The notes below the pieces were generated by a model. The model searched no databases. It worked only from the letters and a program-made list of their open reading frames with translations, and was not told the origin of the DNA. This document shows positions 1 through 7,740 of a DNA stretch of 50,822 nucleotides, in pieces. Origin of the DNA: Candidatus Aenigmatarchaeota archaeon. GTDB taxonomy: Archaea; EX4484-52. The stretch lies in the NCBI GenBank assembly GCA_023137195.1, contig JAGLPV010000021.1:1-50822 (forward strand). Direction: 5' to 3'. The position numbers and the translations under genes are program-made. Within the stretch, counting starts at the first letter, position 1; each line of letters begins with the position of its first letter.

Positions 1-642
1 TGTGATGACAAAAATCTCTGCACTGATGATTTTTGCTCTGAACAAACAAATTTTAAATGCAGTCATAAAGAAATCACCCCCTGTTGCGGCAATAAGAAAT
101 GCGAACAAGGAGAAAATTATCTGAATTGTAATGACTGTACTAAACCAATAAAAACAGCAATGAAACCATCAAAATTAGCTTTTGACTTGAAAGACCTGCC
201 GGACAATTATATAATTAAAGAAAACAGACCGGTATCTAAATCTGAAGTAAATATGTCTGAAGCACCCAATATTTCAAAAGAATTAATGGAATGGGACGAA
301 GGATATCTTGCTTCGTTTATAAAAAAAGATTCATTCAACTCAATAGGGCAAATGATTTATATTTATCCATCAACAGAAGATATCGCAAAAACAGATTTCT
401 CTCAAGCTATTTTTTTAATGGACGAAAATTCACAAAACACTTACGAAGAAATACCATGCGACATAGGAGACAAATGCACATCCTGGAAAATAACAATCAC
501 CACCAATGACAAAGGAGACAAAGCAACAGTGTATACACTATTGTTTATCAAAATGAATGTTTATGAAGAGATATTTGTATTTCATCTAGACTATGAACTG
601 TTAGTTGATTTAGCAAAAAAAGCTGAAGTAAAAATAAAATAA
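1..642 (+). CDS. Cys-rich protein, 5'-truncated by window edge
   Basis: The ORF track begins this gene at the ATG at 160, but the same frame is open back to base 1, so the gene starts before the window. The visible part is 213 residues. The first 50 residues are rich in cysteine and include CCGNKKCEQGENYLNCNDC, a pattern like the short Cys-rich modules (CGDGxCxxGENCxxCxxDC) seen in secreted archaeal proteins. The remaining ~160 residues have no Cys cluster and no membrane segment and look like one globular domain that I do not recognise. The Cys module suggests an exported or surface-anchored protein, but the signal peptide would lie upstream and cannot be checked. Function unknown. Confidence 0.7.
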   Translation, partial: CDDKNLCTDDFCSEQTNFKCSHKEITPCCGNKKCEQGENYLNCNDCTKPIKTAMKPSKLAFDLKDLPDNYIIKENRPVSKSEVNMSEAPNISKELMEWDEGYLASFIKKDSFNSIGQMIYIYPSTEDIAKTDFSQAIFLMDENSQNTYEEIPCDIGDKCTSWKITITTNDKGDKATVYTLLFIKMNVYEEIFVFHLDYELLVDLAKKAEVKIK

Positions 643-720
643 CAAAAGACATCATTCCATCTTATGATTTGAAACATACCTTTGTGCAACAAAAACTCAT
701 AAACCACAATATCAGAAATA

Positions 721-733
721 TTAATAAACATAA
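721..733 (+). promoter_or_regulatory. TATA-like box of gatD
   Basis: An A+T-rich TTAATAAAC element is centred about 25 bp before the ATG at 750. That is the spacing expected for a leaderless archaeal transcript, and it supports 750 rather than 669 as the gatD start. Confidence 0.4.
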
Positions 734-749
734 TCTTCTATTTATTATC

Positions 750-2060
750 ATGGAATCTCTAAAACCCTACGACACAGTCGAAGTCAAGATAAAAAAGAAC
801 AGCAAAACAACAACAATAAGCGGAATAGTAATGCCCAAAGAAGAAGACGATGCAAAAAACGAAATCTGCATAAGAATGGAAAACGGCTACAAGATGGGAT
901 TGATTCTGGACAAAAACACAACCATAAAAAAAACAGGACATGTAAAAGAAACCCCAACAACAGAAAATAACCCCAATAAATCACCCAACAAAAACAACCA
1001 AAAAATCCTTTTTATCTCAACCGGCGGAACAATCGCAAGCAAAATCGACTATAAGACCGGCGGAGTCATCGCAAAATTCACCGCAAGAGAACTGGAAGAA
1101 AAAGTCCCTCAACTAAAAGAAATTGCCCAACCTGAAGCAAAAACAATATTCAGCGAAATGAGCGAAAACCTGACTCCAAAACACTGGAAAATCATTGCAA
1201 AAGAAATCGCTCTAAACATAAACCGAAACGACATCGCCGGAATCATCCTAATGCACGGCACAGACACCCTTGGATACACAGCATCCGCATTATCTCTTAT
1301 TCTAAAAGACATAGGAAAACCAGTCTGCGTTGTAGGTGCCCAGAGGTCATCTGATAGGGGAAGTTCAGACACTTTCATGAATCTAATCTGCGCAAGCCAT
1401 GTCGCAGTCGGAAACTTCGCAGGAGTATTCTGTGTAATGCACGCAAACACAGACGACAATTATTGCTCGGCAATAATAGGAACAAGAGCAAGAAAGATGC
1501 ACAGCTCAAGAAGAGATGCATTTAAATCCATCAATGAAAACCCAATAGCTTTTATCTATCCTAACGGCAAAATAAAAAACATAACCAACTCAAAAAAAAG
1601 AGACAACAATCTAAAAACAAGAATTGCCGGAAATTTCGACTCCGATGTCATGCTAATAAAAACCTACCCTGGACTAAACCCAAGCATAATTGATTTTGCA
1701 ATTGAAAACTCAGTCAAAGGGATTGTAATAGAAGGAACCGGACTAGGGCATATCCCTACAGCCGGGAAAAACAATTTTCTCCCTCATTTAAAAAAATGCG
1801 CCAAACTAAAGATTCCTGTAATTATGACAACCCAAACAGTCTACGGCAGGACAAACCCTAATGTATATTCTGCCGCAAGATACATCAGAGAAACAGGAGT
1901 AATTTATGTAGAAGACTGCATAAGCGAAACAGCGTATGTAAAATTAAGATGGGTTCTGTCCCAGACCAAAGACATAAAAGAGATTGAAAACCTGATGACA
2001 AAAAACATCGCCGGCGAGATTAGCGAAAGGAGCGATATTATTGAGGACGATTGCAATTGA
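750..2060 (+). CDS. gatD: Glu-tRNA(Gln) amidotransferase subunit D
   Basis: GatD is the asparaginase-like subunit of the archaeal GatDE enzyme. It releases ammonia from glutamine (or asparagine) so that GatE can convert Glu-tRNA(Gln) to Gln-tRNA(Gln). The N-terminal ~70 residues (KPYDTVEVKI...) are the small beta domain typical of GatD. A low-complexity linker follows, then the asparaginase fold with STGGTIASK, MHGTDTLG, RSSDRGSSDT and RKMHSSRRDAF, the last two being GatD signatures. I place the start at the ATG at 750, not 669: the first 27 residues of the track ORF are unlike the family, and the TATA-like box lies inside them. Length from 750 is 436 residues, normal for GatD. gatE is not in the window. 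Confidence 0.93.
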   Translation: MESLKPYDTVEVKIKKNSKTTTISGIVMPKEEDDAKNEICIRMENGYKMGLILDKNTTIKKTGHVKETPTTENNPNKSPNKNNQKILFISTGGTIASKIDYKTGGVIAKFTARELEEKVPQLKEIAQPEAKTIFSEMSENLTPKHWKIIAKEIALNINRNDIAGIILMHGTDTLGYTASALSLILKDIGKPVCVVGAQRSSDRGSSDTFMNLICASHVAVGNFAGVFCVMHANTDDNYCSAIIGTRARKMHSSRRDAFKSINENPIAFIYPNGKIKNITNSKKRDNNLKTRIAGNFDSDVMLIKTYPGLNPSIIDFAIENSVKGIVIEGTGLGHIPTAGKNNFLPHLKKCAKLKIPVIMTTQTVYGRTNPNVYSAARYIRETGVIYVEDCISETAYVKLRWVLSQTKDIKEIENLMTKNIAGEISERSDIIEDDCN

Positions 2061-2096
2061 GTTATTAATTACAGAACAACAAACAAGGTAAAAAAA

Positions 2097-2201
2097 ATGG
2101 CAGACCTACAACAGCAAGACAGTAAGGATGTCTATGATAGCATAAAGCAAATAAACTATTTTATCCACGAACGAATTGCTTTGGGCAAAGACAAATATTA
2201 G
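2097..2201 (+). CDS. possible 34-residue small protein
   Basis: Too short for the ORF track. ATG at 2097, stop at 2199-2201; a polar, Gln/Asp/Lys-rich peptide beginning MADLQQQDSKDVYDS. A weak purine-rich stretch precedes the ATG. It lies between gatD and dinD on the same strand. It may be a small partner of dinD, the remnant of a longer gene, or chance. I do not recognise it. Confidence 0.25.
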   Translation: MADLQQQDSKDVYDSIKQINYFIHERIALGKDKY

Positions 2202-2235
2202 GTAAAAATAAACAAGTATCAAATGTGTTATAATC

Positions 2236-3075
2236 ATGAAAAAAGAAATAATCACAGGATTGACAAAATCTTTTGAAGAGTCAGCATACCGGAAAGGAGA
2301 TGTAGATTATTGGCTCGCAAGAGAGTTACAGGAATTGCTTGAATATTCTGAATGGAGAAATTTTGCATTAGTAATTGAAAAGGCAAAAAAAGCATGTGAA
2401 AACTCAAAACAAAATGTATCAGACCATTTTGTTGACGTCAACAAAAAGGTAGAAATAGGTTCAGGAAGCGAGAGAGAAGTAGACGATTTAATGCTCACAA
2501 GATACGCCTGCTATTTAATTGCACAGAATGGTGACCCAAGAAAAGAAATAATCGCATTTGCGCAAAGTTATTTTGCAATACAGACAAGAAAGCAGGAATT
2601 AATCGAGGAAAGGATGCAACTTGTAGAAAGAATAAATGCAAGAGAAAAATTAGTTGAAACAGAAACAGAACTATCAAAAAACATTTATGAAAAAGGTGTT
2701 GATAATCTGGGATTTGCAAGAATCAGAAGCAAAGGAGATTATGCATTATTTAGAGGAAACACCACAATCCAGATGAAGAAAAAATTAAATATTCCTCAAA
2801 AAAGACCTTTAGCAGACTTCTTACCAACAATTACAATTAAGGCAAAAGATTTAGCAACAGAAATTACTAATTTTAATGTGAAAGAAAAAGACATGAATGG
2901 AGAATGTTCAATCACAAACGAACATGTAAAGAACAACAAGGATGTAAGAGGATTACTTGCAAAAAGCGGAATAAAACCGGAAAATCTCCCGCCTGAAGAA
3001 GACATCAATAAACTGCAAAGAAGAGTAAAATCAGAAAATAAAAAAGTATTGGCAGAGGAAAGAAAAATAATATGA
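2236..3075 (+). CDS. dinD: DinD-like DNA-damage-inducible protein
   Basis: A 279-residue protein closely resembling the DinD family. Characteristic segments are YWLARELQELLEYSEWRNF (residues ~25-44), a BRO-like N-terminal motif, and TRYACYLIAQNGDPRKEII with FAQSYFAIQTRKQE (~88-118), the family core. In Escherichia coli DinD is SOS-induced and inhibits RecA filaments. Archaea lack LexA and use RadA, so the role here is unclear. The family is mainly bacterial and patchy, which suggests horizontal acquisition (inference). The stop overlaps the next ATG (ATGA at 3072-3075), so translation is probably coupled to the M20 peptidase gene. The product has no membrane segment and is probably cytoplasmic. 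Confidence 0.85.
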   Translation: MKKEIITGLTKSFEESAYRKGDVDYWLARELQELLEYSEWRNFALVIEKAKKACENSKQNVSDHFVDVNKKVEIGSGSEREVDDLMLTRYACYLIAQNGDPRKEIIAFAQSYFAIQTRKQELIEERMQLVERINAREKLVETETELSKNIYEKGVDNLGFARIRSKGDYALFRGNTTIQMKKKLNIPQKRPLADFLPTITIKAKDLATEITNFNVKEKDMNGECSITNEHVKNNKDVRGLLAKSGIKPENLPPEEDINKLQRRVKSENKKVLAEERKII

Positions 3076-4262
3076 AACAAAAACTAATTTACTTAGAAGA
3101 AAACCTATGCTCCTTCAAACCACTATCACCAAACTTCAAAGGAGGCAAAGGAGAATACCAAAAAGCAGAATGGCTCAAAAACTATTTAACCCAAAAAAAA
3201 TTGGGAAAAATCACAGAATACAACACCTCTGACGAAAGAGCAGAAAAAAAAATAAGACCAAACTTTAACCTATTCTACAAAGGTCAAACCGACCAAAACC
3301 TGTGGATTATCTCCCACCTTGATGTCGTCCCTGCAAATGACACGGACAAATGGAACTCAGACCCGTTTAAACTAAAAATTGCCGGAAACAAATTGTACGC
3401 AAGAGGTGTATTTGACAACAACGGAGGACTATGCGCCTCTGTCCTCGCCTTAGAATCCCTGAAAGAAAAAAACAAAAAACCCTACTTCAACGTAAACCTC
3501 CTTTTCATAAGCGACGAGGAATGCGGCAACAAATACGGGATGAAATACCTTCTCGACAACTTCACTTTATTCAAAAAAAATGATTTAATAATTGTCCCGG
3601 ACGCAGGCGACCAAAACGGATTAAGAATAAACATCGCAGAAAAAAGCCCCTTGTGGCTAAAATTCACAATCACCGGCAAAGAATCCCATGGCTCAAAACC
3701 AGACAAAGGCATTAACGCAGCAAAAGCCGCAGCTTATTTTACAGTTGAACTAGACAAACTAAACAAGATTTTTTCTTCAAAAGATGACCTGTTCAGCACA
3801 GGCTCAACATTTGAGCCCACAAAAAAACTCGCCAATACAGAAAACATAAACGCAATCCCCGGAATCGATGTATTCTTCATGGACTGTCGCCTCCTACCCT
3901 CAATAAACTCAGAAGAGGTACTAAAAGAAATAGATAAAATGACAAAAACAATAGAAGAAAAAACAGGCGTAAAAATCAAAAGAGAAATTGCAATGCACGA
4001 GCCAATCGCCCCGGCAACTCCCAAAAATGCACAAATTGTCAAAATCCTGACAGAATCAATCCAAAAGACAAAGAACAAAGAGCCCTATCTCAAAGGAATG
4101 GGCGGCGGAACATTTGCCTCTTTATTGAGAAAAAAAGGACTGGAAGTTGCTGTATACTGCACAACAAATGATTCTCTTCACTGCGCAAATGAATACTGTG
4201 AGATGGATAAAGTAATTGAAGATTCAAAAGTATTTGAGAGGGTTATGAGTAATAATGAATAA
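3072..4262 (+). CDS. M20 family metallopeptidase/deacylase
   Basis: A 396-residue zinc-dependent amidohydrolase of the M20 family (ArgE/DapE/CPG2-like). Visible metal and catalytic motifs: SHLDVVP (His ligand plus the catalytic-region Asp), ARGVFDNNGG (bridging Asp), SDEECGN (general-base Glu and ligand), PDAGD (Asp ligand) and LHCANE (last His ligand). The dimerisation domain sits between the catalytic halves (about residues 200-310, containing ESHGSKP). It should remove an acyl or amino-acid group from a small peptide or N-acyl amino acid; the substrate cannot be assigned. It overlaps dinD by four bases. Its stop directly abuts the stop of the convergent membrane-protein gene with no spacer. 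Confidence 0.88.
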   Translation: MKQKLIYLEENLCSFKPLSPNFKGGKGEYQKAEWLKNYLTQKKLGKITEYNTSDERAEKKIRPNFNLFYKGQTDQNLWIISHLDVVPANDTDKWNSDPFKLKIAGNKLYARGVFDNNGGLCASVLALESLKEKNKKPYFNVNLLFISDEECGNKYGMKYLLDNFTLFKKNDLIIVPDAGDQNGLRINIAEKSPLWLKFTITGKESHGSKPDKGINAAKAAAYFTVELDKLNKIFSSKDDLFSTGSTFEPTKKLANTENINAIPGIDVFFMDCRLLPSINSEEVLKEIDKMTKTIEEKTGVKIKREIAMHEPIAPATPKNAQIVKILTESIQKTKNKEPYLKGMGGGTFASLLRKKGLEVAVYCTTNDSLHCANEYCEMDKVIEDSKVFERVMSNNE

Positions 4263-4901
4263 TTACTCTGCTCTTTTTTCAATTCTTTCCAAAATAATTT
4301 TAATTCTTTCCACAATAGACACTTCCTCCTTATCGCTTGAAGATTCATAACTAGGAATTATTTTTGTTATCAGATAATACAGTCCATGAAAAAAATTATA
4401 AAAAGCAACCATGAGTGCCACTAATGCCATAAAAGAAAAAAGACCATCTAACCAATCTGCGGTTATGGAGATGCCATAAGGATGGATATCTTCGTAAATA
4501 TAAATTAAGCTAATTATATAAGTACTTAGAAAAAACACAGTTGAAGTAAAAAATAATTCAGCACTTTTTTTCAAATGTTTTCTTTTTTCTTTACTCTCTT
4601 CATCTCCTTCAAATAGTTTTCTGTATTCTATGACCAATAAACAAAACGTAGCTGAAAGTATGATTATAGGATTATATTTTACTAAATCTATTTTTTTAGT
4701 ATCGCCAGCAATATTTTCTGAAAAAGAATATATCATGTTTAAAAATACAATGACTAATACGGTAAGAAGCACCAAATACAATATTTGTTTAAATATCTCG
4801 CAAAAGAAGAAGAACGCATATTTGATCGAAAACCAAGACTCTTTTAGTATCTTGTTGAATTCTCTTAATTCTCTTTCTAAATCACTCATTATCTTAGTCA
4901 T
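4263..4901 (-). CDS. four-helix integral membrane protein, unknown
   Basis: A 212-residue protein with about four predicted membrane helices (around residues 38-58, 78-96, 112-136 and 150-178), separated by charged segments including EGDEESKEKRKHLKK. The C-terminal ~35 residues are charged and probably helical (ERIKIILERIEKRAE). I do not recognise a family. An alternative start is the ATG at 4889 (MSDLE...), which fits better with an A+T-rich TATA-like stretch at about 4905-4915. The gene is divergent from fic across a 97-bp gap and convergent with the M20 gene. Function unknown. Confidence 0.65.
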   Translation of the reverse strand: MTKIMSDLERELREFNKILKESWFSIKYAFFFFCEIFKQILYLVLLTVLVIVFLNMIYSFSENIAGDTKKIDLVKYNPIIILSATFCLLVIEYRKLFEGDEESKEKRKHLKKSAELFFTSTVFFLSTYIISLIYIYEDIHPYGISITADWLDGLFSFMALVALMVAFYNFFHGLYYLITKIIPSYESSSDKEEVSIVERIKIILERIEKRAE

Positions 4902-4948
4902 ATATATTAATACCTCTCATTCTTTAATAATTTAACTTTATCTTTTAG

Positions 4949-4991
4949 TAGGGGATACAAAAACAACAACCTTAAATAAATGTATCCCCTA
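4949..4991 (+). promoter_or_regulatory. fic promoter bracketed by a perfect inverted repeat
   Basis: TAGGGGATAC (4949-4958) and GTATCCCCTA (4982-4991) are perfect 10-bp inverted arms. Between them lies a TATA-like CTTAAATAAA (4971-4980), about 24 bp before the fic ATG at 4999. A dimeric or looping regulator bound to the arms would cover the core promoter, so this looks like an operator. Which protein binds it is unknown; Fic itself or a distant regulator are possible. Confidence 0.6.
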
Positions 4992-4998
4992 TATTGAC

Positions 4999-5907
4999 AT
5001 GGTAACTGTAGAAAAAATAAAAAAAGGCGAAAAAGAATACTACCGCCTTGTCCACAGCATCAGAAAAGGAGAAAAAATAATCCATAAAACAAAGTACCTT
5101 GGCACACAACTACCTCCAAAAGCCAGATTAGAACAATTAAAAAAAGAATTTCTTAGCCAGATACAAGACCAAAAATACAAGTACTTCTCAGACAAAGACA
5201 TTAAAAAAATAGAAGAAGAAAAAGCACAATACAAAGCAAAAATTAAAAAATTAGGTCCATTAGAGAAAAAAGAAATGCTGGACGAATTCATCATAAGGTT
5301 TACTTATGACAGTTCTAAATTATCCGGCGTGAATGTAACATTGAGGCAAACCTCATTAATATTAAAAGAAGGCATCATCCCCAAAGATATCAAAAACATA
5401 AAAACTCTAAAAGAATTGGAAAACCACAAAAAAGGAATTATCGCAATAACCCAATACAAAGGAAAATTGGATTTGACATTCCTAAAGAAACTCCATAAAA
5501 TCCTAATGTCTGGAGTCTGGGATGAAATTGCAGGACTTACCAGATATGAATTAAAAAGCGATGTTAAAGTAGCAGGAACTTCCTACGTACCTCCAAAATG
5601 GCAGGAAGTTCAAAAAGAACTGGATTACTTCTTTAACTGGTATAAAACCAAAAACAGAAGACTACATCCATTGGAACTGGCATCATTAATCCATTTAAAG
5701 ATAATATCTATCCAACCATTCAGGGACGGCAACAGCAGACTGTCAAGATTGTTGATGAACTGGATCCTATGGAAAAAAGAGTATCCTCTGGTGGATATTC
5801 CAATCGAAGACCTTGAAACTTATTATGACGCCTTAGATATGTACCAAATAGAGAAAAAAGAAAAACCTTTCGTGGATTATATAAAAAGAAGATATTTGAT
5901 TAGTTGA
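4999..5907 (+). CDS. Fic-domain protein with degenerate active site
   Basis: 302 residues. The N-terminal ~95 residues form a basic, partly coiled-coil region (YYRLVHSIRKGEKIIHKTKYLG), then a Fic fold follows. The inhibitory-helix region reads SSKLSGV (105-111) where class II Fic proteins carry S/TxxxEG; the glutamate is absent. The catalytic loop reads IQPFRDGNSR (238-247) where the canonical motif is HPFxDGNGR: the catalytic His is Gln and the second Gly is Ser. The flap GLTRYE (179-184) is retained. Classical AMP transfer needs the His, so this protein may be inactive as an AMPylator or use another chemistry. The C-terminus (~260-302) is winged-helix-like in size. No antitoxin gene is adjacent. 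Confidence 0.85.
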   Translation: MVTVEKIKKGEKEYYRLVHSIRKGEKIIHKTKYLGTQLPPKARLEQLKKEFLSQIQDQKYKYFSDKDIKKIEEEKAQYKAKIKKLGPLEKKEMLDEFIIRFTYDSSKLSGVNVTLRQTSLILKEGIIPKDIKNIKTLKELENHKKGIIAITQYKGKLDLTFLKKLHKILMSGVWDEIAGLTRYELKSDVKVAGTSYVPPKWQEVQKELDYFFNWYKTKNRRLHPLELASLIHLKIISIQPFRDGNSRLSRLLMNWILWKKEYPLVDIPIEDLETYYDALDMYQIEKKEKPFVDYIKRRYLIS

Positions 5908-5971
5908 AATCACCCATAACACATTGTATTTTCAAATGAAAGTCTTTTAAATGCTTCTGATAAAATAATAC

Positions 5972-6105
5972 AATAGCATTATGCTATTAAAAAATGGTAC
6001 TATATTCAACCATAAATAAAATTGCGAACTTCAACCATTTCAAAAGCAATTTTATGTTGGTGAATACTGGGAAAACACAACTGATTCAAAAAAACAGTTG
6101 TGTTT
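5972..6105 (+). promoter_or_regulatory. three stacked inverted repeats upstream of mdh
   Basis: Three independent dyads occur in 134 bp. AATAGCAT-T-ATGCTATT (5972-5988) has 8-bp arms. ATAAAATTGC / GCAATTTTAT (6016-6025 and 6046-6055) has 10-bp arms. AAACACAACTG / CAGTTGTGTTT (6073-6083 and 6095-6105) has 11-bp arms and ends 9 bp before the mdh ATG at 6115. A TATA-like CCATAAATAAA lies at about 6010-6020, so the last hairpin would fall in the transcript leader. It may act as a translational or transcriptional switch; the first could terminate fic transcription. Regulatory role is inferred. Confidence 0.5.
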
Positions 6106-6114
6106 GAGTATATT

Positions 6115-7005
6115 ATGACTAAAATCTCTATTATCGGCGCCGGAAAACTAGGTTCAAAAATAGCCTACACTCTTGCGCAAAGAAAAAGCTCCGATGAAAT
6201 TGCCATCGTAGATATAATGAAAGACGTAGCCCTAGGCAACGCAATAGATATCTCACAATCTATAGCTTACTCAAATAACACAAAAATAATTTCAAATGGC
6301 TATGAAGACATTTCCGATTCGGACATTGTCATCATCACTGCCGGAAAACCACGCACACCAGACATGAACGACCGGCTGGAACTTGCAAAAATTAATGCAA
6401 ATATTGTCTCTTCTGTATGCGAACAAATACTCAAACACGCACCGAACAGCATCGTAATTACCTGCTCCAACCCAATGGACCTCATGAATCACATTGCCTT
6501 CAAAAAACTGGGATTCGAACAACAAAGAGTCATAGGATTTGGAGGCAGGCTTGACGGCTCAAGATTAAAATACATTATCGCAAATCACATTAATGTAAAA
6601 ACGAGTGACATCAACTGCGACGTCATAGGAGAGCACGGTCAGTCAATGACCCCTGTATTTTCAAGACTCACAGTCAATGGAGAAAAACAGGAATTCAGCA
6701 ATACTGAAAAAGAAAAAATCACAGCAGAATTACGCGGTATTGCACTCAAAATCATCTCTCTCAAAGGCATCACTGATTTTGCCCCGGCAAGTGGTGTTGC
6801 CGATATGGCAGATGCTATTTTAAATAACACTAATCTTGTTGTACCTTGCTCAATGAATCTTGAAGGCGAAAATCTAAGCATTGGAGTGCCGGTCCAACTA
6901 AACCAAAATGGCGCCAATATTCTGGAATGGAAAATAACAGACGAAGAAACAAAAATGTTTAATGAAGGCAAAAATAAGCTAAAAGAACTAATCTCTTCAT
7001 TGTAA
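6115..7005 (+). CDS. mdh: malate dehydrogenase (LDH/MDH family)
   Basis: NAD(P)-dependent oxidoreductase interconverting malate and oxaloacetate, 296 residues from the ATG at 6115. The track starts at a GTG at 6100, but family members begin right before KISIIGAG. Visible: the Rossmann loop GAGKLGS (8-14), the acidic cofactor-selecting residue in IVDI (31-34), the NP motif CSNPMD (117-122), the catalytic Asp/Arg pair GRLDGSR (144-150), and the catalytic His in GEHGQ (172-176). Arg80 in GKPRTPD is the MDH-type specificity residue, against Gln in lactate dehydrogenases. The mobile loop (PDMNDRLEL) appears one residue longer than usual, so the second substrate Arg is shifted. No other central-carbon gene is nearby. 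Confidence 0.9.
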   Translation: MTKISIIGAGKLGSKIAYTLAQRKSSDEIAIVDIMKDVALGNAIDISQSIAYSNNTKIISNGYEDISDSDIVIITAGKPRTPDMNDRLELAKINANIVSSVCEQILKHAPNSIVITCSNPMDLMNHIAFKKLGFEQQRVIGFGGRLDGSRLKYIIANHINVKTSDINCDVIGEHGQSMTPVFSRLTVNGEKQEFSNTEKEKITAELRGIALKIISLKGITDFAPASGVADMADAILNNTNLVVPCSMNLEGENLSIGVPVQLNQNGANILEWKITDEETKMFNEGKNKLKELISSL

Positions 7006-7056
7006 TCCAACTCATCTCACAACACAATCACCATACCGACCCCACCAATAGGCAAT

Positions 7057-7066
7057 TATATAAATA
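7057..7066 (+). promoter_or_regulatory. TATA-like box of the histone gene
   Basis: TTATATAAAT is centred about 25 bp before the histone ATG at 7086, as expected for a leaderless archaeal mRNA. Confidence 0.5.
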
Positions 7067-7085
7067 TAAAAAGACAATATCAATA

Positions 7086-7307
7086 ATGTCAGAAATACCA
7101 GCCGCCCCCATGGACAGAATCCTAAGAAACAAGGGCGCAGAAAGAGTCTCTTTTGAAGCAGCAAAGCACTTCAGCGAAGAACTTGAATACCTAGCAAACA
7201 GCATTGCAGAAGATGCAATAAACATATGCAACTACTCAGGAAGAAAAACAATAAACAAAAGCGACATAGAATTCGCAATAAAAAATTTCAAAAAAAAATA
7301 CATGTAA
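7086..7307 (+). CDS. archaeal histone
   Basis: 73 residues, a single histone fold that forms DNA-wrapping dimers. Helix 1 is AAPMDRILRNKG, helix 2 spans roughly residues 22-50 (EAAKHFSEELEYLANSIAEDAI), and helix 3 follows SGRKTINKSDIEFAI. The conserved RKT DNA-contact loop and the GAERVS loop are intact. It is full length for the family, with the basic C-terminal end (KKKYM). It is monocistronic, with its own TATA-like box. A second, divergent histone-fold protein is encoded about 430 bp downstream on the other strand. Confidence 0.95.
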   Translation: MSEIPAAPMDRILRNKGAERVSFEAAKHFSEELEYLANSIAEDAINICNYSGRKTINKSDIEFAIKNFKKKYM

Positions 7308-7352
7308 TTCCCCTGTAAACATCAACAAGGAACTAATTTAATCCATAGAAGA

Positions 7353-7393
7353 CCACAAGATTCTATCTTGTTTTCATCGCAAGAATCTCGTGG
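7353..7393. terminator. inverted repeat between convergent genes
   Basis: CCACAAGATTCT (7353-7364) and AGAATCTCGTGG (7382-7393) form a 12-bp stem with one mismatch between the convergent histone and zinc-ribbon genes. It could terminate transcription from both sides. Archaeal terminators are mostly T-tracts, so the role is uncertain. Confidence 0.35.
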
Positions 7394-7414
7394 ATTTCAA
7401 TGGTTCCTGTGGAT

Positions 7415-7726
7415 TTATTTAGCCGCTTCCGCCGCCTTTTTCTTTTCAATCGCTCTTCTCTTTTTCAATGCCTCTTTGAGTTTCCCAATCCTTATTATCT
7501 TATCGCAGGCAGGACACCTGAACTTGTATGGCTTTTTTTCAAATTCTATACTCTCGCACTCAGAATGCTCCTTACAAAAAGGGCAGTCCAGGATATATTT
7601 AAATTCTTTTTCTCCTTTCATACGCCACAGGATAATCTCTCCTGTTATGCCGCCACCCCTGTCGTCTAATGTCCTCTTGGTAAAATAAGCTGCCTTGTTA
7701 AAATCTGGAAGTTCCATTTCAATCAC
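7415..7726 (-). CDS. small zinc-ribbon protein
   Basis: 103 residues. Two CPxC knuckles (CPFC at 48-51, CPAC at 71-74) form a zinc ribbon of ~25 residues. The N-terminal segment contains RTLDDRGGGITGEIILW, and the C-terminus is a very basic helix (KLKEALKKRRAIEKKKAAEAAK) suited to RNA or ribosome binding. I do not recognise a characterised family; the layout resembles small translation- or transcription-associated zinc-ribbon proteins of archaea. The start may be the inner ATG (MELPDF, three codons in). It ends 12 bp before the start of the upstream co-directional histone-fold gene, so the two probably share a transcript. Confidence 0.7.
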   Translation of the reverse strand: MIEMELPDFNKAAYFTKRTLDDRGGGITGEIILWRMKGEKEFKYILDCPFCKEHSECESIEFEKKPYKFRCPACDKIIRIGKLKEALKKRRAIEKKKAAEAAK

Positions 7727-7740
7727 TCTATTTTTATATA

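Noticed and set aside
669-749. N-terminal extension of GatD from 669
   Set aside because: The 27 residues do not resemble GatD and cover the probable promoter.
4999-5907. Fic/Doc toxin-antitoxin pair
   Set aside because: No small antitoxin gene is adjacent, and the toxin-type catalytic His is missing.
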